NCBI GenBank assembly: GCA_020344415.1
Contig: CP070825.1
Coordinates: 2,328,015 to 2,392,014, forward strand
DNA: 64,000 nucleotides
Direction of reading: 5' to 3'
DNA from: Candidatus Aminicenantota bacterium
GTDB taxonomy: Bacteria > Acidobacteriota > Aminicenantia > Aminicenantales > Aminicenantaceae
Shown piece by piece: positions 60,278 through 64,000 of the stretch (the stretch's first letter is position 1; each line of letters opens with the position of its first letter). The translations under genes were made by a program, and so were the position numbers. The notes beneath the pieces are model-generated. The model was given only the letters and a program-made list of their open reading frames with translations. It ran no database searches and was not told the origin of the DNA.

Positions 60278-60397
60278 AGCCCTTCAATATTACCAACTCT
60301 TAAATTTTCAAGCAACCTCTTTAGAGAATGGAATCTAAAATGTATATGCTCAATTTTTCCGTTTGACATGAAATCGATTCATTTATAAATTATCGGT

Positions 60398-61495
60398 ATG
60401 GAAGAGAAAAGCCTTCAAGGAAACTTGACCGAACTCCCCTTCGCTCATCTTCTTTTCCGCTGCTGGCAAAGAGAAAAATCCGGCTGCTTGAAACTCAAAA
60501 AAGATAAAATTGAAAAGAAGCTCTATCTTGAAAAGGGCGAAATAGCAGTCAAGCAAGGTTCATTTCCAGAAAAGGATTTCCTTCAAAATCTTGCCGAAAA
60601 AAGTATTCTCGACCCTTCCTCCTTCCAGAAACACGAAAGCTTTGCCTCTCAGGATGAATCCTCTCTGATAATGGCTCTGGTCGAACTCGGCACTTTTTCT
60701 CCTTCCAAGCTATGGGAACTTATGGAAGTCTTTTTTAAAGAAGATCTATTTCCTGTTTTTGACTGGTCTCAGGGTGAATATCTCTTTGCTTCAGCCGACC
60801 TCCCAAAAGAACCAGCAGTCCTCTTCAGTATTCAAATCCTCAATTTTACTCTTGAAGGTGTTCGCAAAATGAAAAACTTTGACCTGATGAAGGCACATAT
60901 TCCTCCTGAAGACAGCGCCATCCAAATTCTTCAGCCTGACTATCTAAACCAAATAAAGCTTGAGCCTCATGAAAAATATTTGCTTAACGTGATCGATGAG
61001 AAAAATGAGCTAAAAACTATCTTAGAATCGAGCAAACTGGGAGAGAAGGAAACGCAGAAGACACTCTTCGCCCTCTCAAGCTTGGGCATAATAGGGACTC
61101 CTCATGAAAGTGGAAAAGACAGCCTCCCTCAAGGAACGGCCCCTGTTGGGTTTAACAATACCTTAGATGCTTTCAACGAAAAATGCATATATATATATAA
61201 ATATATATCCAAGGAGATAGGGCCAGTAGCCCTGAATGTCTTAGGGAAATGCCTTGAAGAGATCAAAGCCCATCTATCTCCTCATTCCCAAAAAATCGAG
61301 CTGGGAACAGACGGAAAGATCAAGATGAGCTCCCTACTAAAAGCCAAGACAAGCTTTTTCAGCGAGGAAGACAGAAAACTCCTTCTTCGAGACATGAATG
61401 AGATTCTAGCAGCAGAGGTTCTGGCTGTAAAAAAAACCTTGGGCAATGAACACGAGCGAGCGCTTGTTGAAAATTTAAAAAGGCTAGGAAATTGA
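60398..61495 (+). CDS. DUF4388 (PATAN-type) domain protein
   Basis: 365 residues. The N-terminal domain LQGNLTELPFAHLLFRCWQR, then GCLKLKKDKIEKKLYLEKGEI, is the DUF4388/PATAN pattern found in gliding and signalling proteins of myxobacteria and cyanobacteria. The middle part is helical, with a winged-helix-like segment (LNVIDEKNELKTILESSKLG); the C-terminal helical part is unassigned. Probably a cytoplasmic regulator. It does not overlap any partner except a possible 28-codon frame at its end. Confidence 0.75.
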   Translation: MEEKSLQGNLTELPFAHLLFRCWQREKSGCLKLKKDKIEKKLYLEKGEIAVKQGSFPEKDFLQNLAEKSILDPSSFQKHESFASQDESSLIMALVELGTFSPSKLWELMEVFFKEDLFPVFDWSQGEYLFASADLPKEPAVLFSIQILNFTLEGVRKMKNFDLMKAHIPPEDSAIQILQPDYLNQIKLEPHEKYLLNVIDEKNELKTILESSKLGEKETQKTLFALSSLGIIGTPHESGKDSLPQGTAPVGFNNTLDAFNEKCIYIYKYISKEIGPVALNVLGKCLEEIKAHLSPHSQKIELGTDGKIKMSSLLKAKTSFFSEEDRKLLLRDMNEILAAEVLAVKKTLGNEHERALVENLKRLGN

Positions 61496-61578
61496 AGCTA
61501 AGCAGAAAACAGATTCTCGCTCTTTTAATCTTTGTAACCCTTCTTGTGCTTTTTCTTTTGATAAAAATTGGAACCTGA
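61492..61578 (+). CDS. Possible 28-residue single-helix membrane peptide
   Basis: A TTG overlapping the stop of the DUF4388 gene opens 28 codons: a basic start (KLSRKQI) and one hydrophobic helix ([19 protein letters not shown]). It ends 11 bases inside miaA. AGGAAA lies upstream. The helix-like composition and tight packing suggest a real peptide, perhaps only a coupling device for miaA. Confidence 0.4.
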   Translation: MKLSRKQILALLIFVTLLVLFLLIKIGT

Positions 61579-62491
61579 AGCCAAAAACCTCATAATTATT
61601 CTTGGGCCTACGAGTGTAGGTAAGAGCTCAATAGCAGTGAAGCTCGCAAAAAAAATGGGGGGAGAGATCATAAACTGTGATTCAATGCAAGTTTACAAAG
61701 GTTTTGAAATCGGAACGGATAAAATTCCAGCAGATAAAAGAGAGGGTATTCCACATCATCTTTTAGATGTAGCAAGTCCTTCGAACCAATTTACTGCTGC
61801 AGAATTTGTAAAATTTGCCTTGAAAGCGACAGACCTCATCCATAAAAACAAAAGACTTCCTCTAATAGTGGGAGGAACTGGATTATACATCAAGGCTCTT
61901 GTTGACGGCCTATTCCCAGAAAAGAAAAGGGACCCAGTGCTCCGCCAAAAGCTCGAAAAAGAAGCTGAGGATAAAGGACTGGAAAGCCTGAGAGAAAAGC
62001 TTATGGAAGTCGACCCTATTTATTGTCAAAAAGTCGGAAAGAACGATAAGATAAGGATAATCCGAGCACTCGAAATATTTTATTCATCGAATAAACCTAT
62101 ATCTGAACATTTTCTGAACACCAAGACTTATGTGGAAGATTTCAATATTATAAGAATTGGGTTAAAATTAGAAAGGGAAGTCCTCTACCGAAGGATTGAG
62201 GAAAGAGTGGATAAAATGTTTCAGAAGGGCATAATCCAAGAGGTGCAGAATTTACTAAAATCGGGAATAGATGAAAATTTTCCTCCTTTTCGTGCGCTCG
62301 GCTACAGGCATGTCTTGAAGGTCATCAGGAATGAAATCTCTACAGATGAGGCTATCTCCCTGACCAAAAGAGACACTCGCCGCTATGCCAAAAGACAGAT
62401 GACTTGGTTCAGAAAAATGGATGGAATCGAATGGTTTTCACCCGATGATTTCTCTTCTATTGAAGAATATGTTAGAAACAACCTTAAATAA
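61568..62491 (+). CDS. miaA: tRNA dimethylallyltransferase
   Basis: Adds the dimethylallyl group to A37 of UNN-reading tRNAs. P-loop GPTSVGKS (13-20), [31 protein letters not shown] and the C-terminal [15 protein letters not shown] motif. 307 residues, normal. Begins with TTG; no ATG fits the family start better. hflX follows after 35 bp, without the hfq gene that sits between them in Proteobacteria. Confidence 0.95.
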   Translation: MEPEAKNLIIILGPTSVGKSSIAVKLAKKMGGEIINCDSMQVYKGFEIGTDKIPADKREGIPHHLLDVASPSNQFTAAEFVKFALKATDLIHKNKRLPLIVGGTGLYIKALVDGLFPEKKRDPVLRQKLEKEAEDKGLESLREKLMEVDPIYCQKVGKNDKIRIIRALEIFYSSNKPISEHFLNTKTYVEDFNIIRIGLKLEREVLYRRIEERVDKMFQKGIIQEVQNLLKSGIDENFPPFRALGYRHVLKVIRNEISTDEAISLTKRDTRRYAKRQMTWFRKMDGIEWFSPDDFSSIEEYVRNNLK

Positions 62492-62526
62492 CATGGATTA
62501 TTCAAAAAAAATTCAGGATAATTAAA

Positions 62527-63789
62527 ATGGAAAAAGCAATCCTTGTTCATCTCGCCACAAACAAAAAAGAAAAGCAGGAAGCAGAAGAATCCATGCAAGA
62601 ATTGAAGGGATTAGCCGGAGCAGCCGGAGCTCAAGTCGTCCAGGAAATATTTCAGTTTCGAGGGGAGATAAGCCCTAAATACTATATAGGAGAGGGGAAG
62701 GTCTCTGAAATTGCTCACCTCAAAGAGGAACTTCAGACCAATCTCATCATCTTCGACCATAACCTTACCCCTATTCAACAGAGAAGCTTAGAAGAAGAGA
62801 TTCAGGAAAAAGTTATCGACAGAACCCAGCTCATTCTGGACATATTCGCTCTTCGGGCTAGAAGCAAAGAGGGAAAACTTCAGGTAGAACTAGCCCAATT
62901 GAACTATCTTCTACCCCGGTTGTTGGGAAAAGGAGTGAAACTTTCCCGGCTAGGAGCAGGGATCGGCACCCGTGGTCCCGGTGAAAAGAAGCTGGAAGAA
63001 GACAGACGGAGAATCCTGGACAGAATTTCTAAGATAAAGAAAGATATGCTAGCTATCCAAAAAAGACGAGCCCGCCAAAGAAAAAGCAGAAAAAAAAGGC
63101 CCGTTCCTGTTGTCTCTCTTGTAGGATACACGAATGCAGGAAAATCCACCTTATTCAATATGCTATCAAAGGAGAATACATATACTTCGCCCCAGCTTTT
63201 TGCGACCCTTGATCCCATCCTTCGTCGGGTCAGTCTCTCTGATGGCCTTTATTTTTTCTTGAGTGATACAGTTGGATTCATCAAAAAACTACCCGTAGAA
63301 CTCATTACATCTTTTAAAGCGACATTGGAGGAAGTGAAAGAGGCAAACTGCATCTGTCACATTATAGACATTACATACCCCAACTACATGGCCCAGATAG
63401 AAGCCGTTGAAACAATCCTCTCTGATCTTGGTGTTTCAAATGTTCCTATCATAAAACTCTTTAACAAGATCGACCTTCTTCCAAACAAGGAGGATTTCCT
63501 GGAGAAAAACACAAGCTCCAACGGAGAGGTCATCTATATCTCAGCGAAAACAGGAGAGGGAATGCAAAGCCTAAAGGAAAATTTAAGATCTGTGCTCTTT
63601 CGAAAACTAAAATTATTCTATTTGCAGATCCCCAGAGAAAAAAAAGAGATTATCGAATCTTTCTCTAAATGGGCTATTGTCCTGAAAAGAAGAGAAAACG
63701 GAGCTTTTTTTGAACTAAAGATTATGGCTCATCCAGAATCGATGATAAATTATTTGCCTTATATAAAAAGAGGAGAAAAAAATTGGTAA
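62527..63789 (+). CDS. hflX: Ribosome-associated GTPase HflX
   Basis: 420 residues: N-terminal glycine-rich nucleotide-binding domain ([19 protein letters not shown]), linker helix with [17 protein letters not shown], and G domain with P-loop GYTNAGKST (about 200-208), DTVGFI and NKID. A ribosome-splitting factor under stress. Its stop codon overlaps the start of the next lipoprotein gene. Confidence 0.95.
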   Translation: MEKAILVHLATNKKEKQEAEESMQELKGLAGAAGAQVVQEIFQFRGEISPKYYIGEGKVSEIAHLKEELQTNLIIFDHNLTPIQQRSLEEEIQEKVIDRTQLILDIFALRARSKEGKLQVELAQLNYLLPRLLGKGVKLSRLGAGIGTRGPGEKKLEEDRRRILDRISKIKKDMLAIQKRRARQRKSRKKRPVPVVSLVGYTNAGKSTLFNMLSKENTYTSPQLFATLDPILRRVSLSDGLYFFLSDTVGFIKKLPVELITSFKATLEEVKEANCICHIIDITYPNYMAQIEAVETILSDLGVSNVPIIKLFNKIDLLPNKEDFLEKNTSSNGEVIYISAKTGEGMQSLKENLRSVLFRKLKLFYLQIPREKKEIIESFSKWAIVLKRRENGAFFELKIMAHPESMINYLPYIKRGEKNW

Positions 63790-64000
63790 AAAAAACATCC
63801 TATATTCTTTTACTCATATTCACTCCACTATTTTGGTCATGCGCCACCTACCAACCTCCTCCGCCTACCCTGTATATAGAGGATCTTCCTCAGGGCACTG
63901 TGGCAGAACTCTCTCTCGAGGAGAGAATCATCACTGAAGATGCCTGGACTAACCTGAAGCAAGGTAAAGGAGACAAGGCTCGAAAAATTATTTCCAAATT
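63783..64000 (+). CDS. Start of a lipoprotein gene (3' end outside window)
   Basis: TTG at 63783, behind AGGAG, overlaps the hflX stop. It encodes a signal peptide with a lipobox-like FWSC (Cys about 19), a Pro-rich linker ([13 protein letters not shown]) and a helical start ([20 protein letters not shown]) that looks like the first TPR helix. No stop within the visible 72 codons. Confidence 0.7.
   Translation, partial: MVKKTSYILLLIFTPLFWSCATYQPPPPTLYIEDLPQGTVAELSLEERIITEDAWTNLKQGKGDKARKIISK

Overview
The window looks like one contiguous piece of chromosome from a Gram-negative, anaerobic-type, peptide-using bacterium. Evidence for this is a type IV pilus secretin operon, many exported lipoproteins, a SurA/PpiD-type periplasmic chaperone, and several flavin/iron-sulfur redox proteins. 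My best guess at the lineage is the Candidatus Aminicenantes/Acidobacteriota area. That is an inference from gene repertoire and lipoprotein style; there is no rRNA or marker tree in the window to prove it. The DNA is moderately AT-rich. No phage, plasmid, CRISPR array or intact transposase gene was seen.

Layout. 1-4590: end of an unknown protein, prepilin peptidase, an asparagine synthase with an altered nucleophile, tilS and a CAU tRNA. 4781-12295 (minus): type IV pilus operon pilC-pilB-pilM-pilN-pilO-pilP-pilQ. 12359-12520: a short element with perfect 42-bp inverted repeats lying between the pilus operon and a sensor kinase/NtrC-type regulator pair. 17160-20414 (minus): M1-type metallopeptidase and speD. 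21119-27121: a redox operon with NuoE, a NuoF-GltD fusion, a HoxU/NuoG-like ferredoxin and a glutamate-synthase-like FMN protein. 27487-34751: M50 protease, scpA-scpB, gamma-glutamyltransferase, then DUF6305 protein/TRAP permease/small membrane protein/aspartoacylase-like enzyme. 35120-41689: ispH-rpsA-HU/IHF-HIT, acyl-CoA dehydrogenase, PpiD/SurA. 41929-46837: M29-like aminopeptidase, PlsC-like acyltransferase, iadA, nhaC-type antiporter, a small protein. 47148-55646 (minus): a REC-less sigma-54 activator, a long TPR/Glu-rich protein, and the housekeeping cluster ffh-rpsP-khpA-rimM-trmD-rplS-rnhB. 56221-64000: accB-accC, a degenerate M48 lipoprotein, suhB, a DUF4388 protein, miaA, hflX and the start of another lipoprotein.

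How it fits together. The peptidases (M1, M29, GGT, isoaspartyl dipeptidase, aspartoacylase-like), the TRAP permease and the Na+/H+ antiporter suggest scavenging of peptides and modified amino acids. The 21-27 kb redox operon would interconvert NADH, NADPH, a low-potential carrier and possibly glutamate-linked electrons. The two-component pair next to the pilus operon is a plausible PilS/PilR-like regulator of it.

Most notable. (1) A six-copy dispersed palindromic repeat family whose helices are kept by compensatory changes between copies. (2) rimM and trmD, adjacent in one operon, each carry a single lesion: a one-base frameshift in a 9-nt homopolymer and an in-frame TAA immediately followed by ATG. 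(3) The fused NuoF-GltD transhydrogenase-like operon with a GOGAT-like partner. (4) The 42-bp inverted-repeat element with a possible transposase tail and outward-facing -35 boxes. (5) Several enzymes with altered catalytic residues (AsnB-like, M48-like, PlsC-like).
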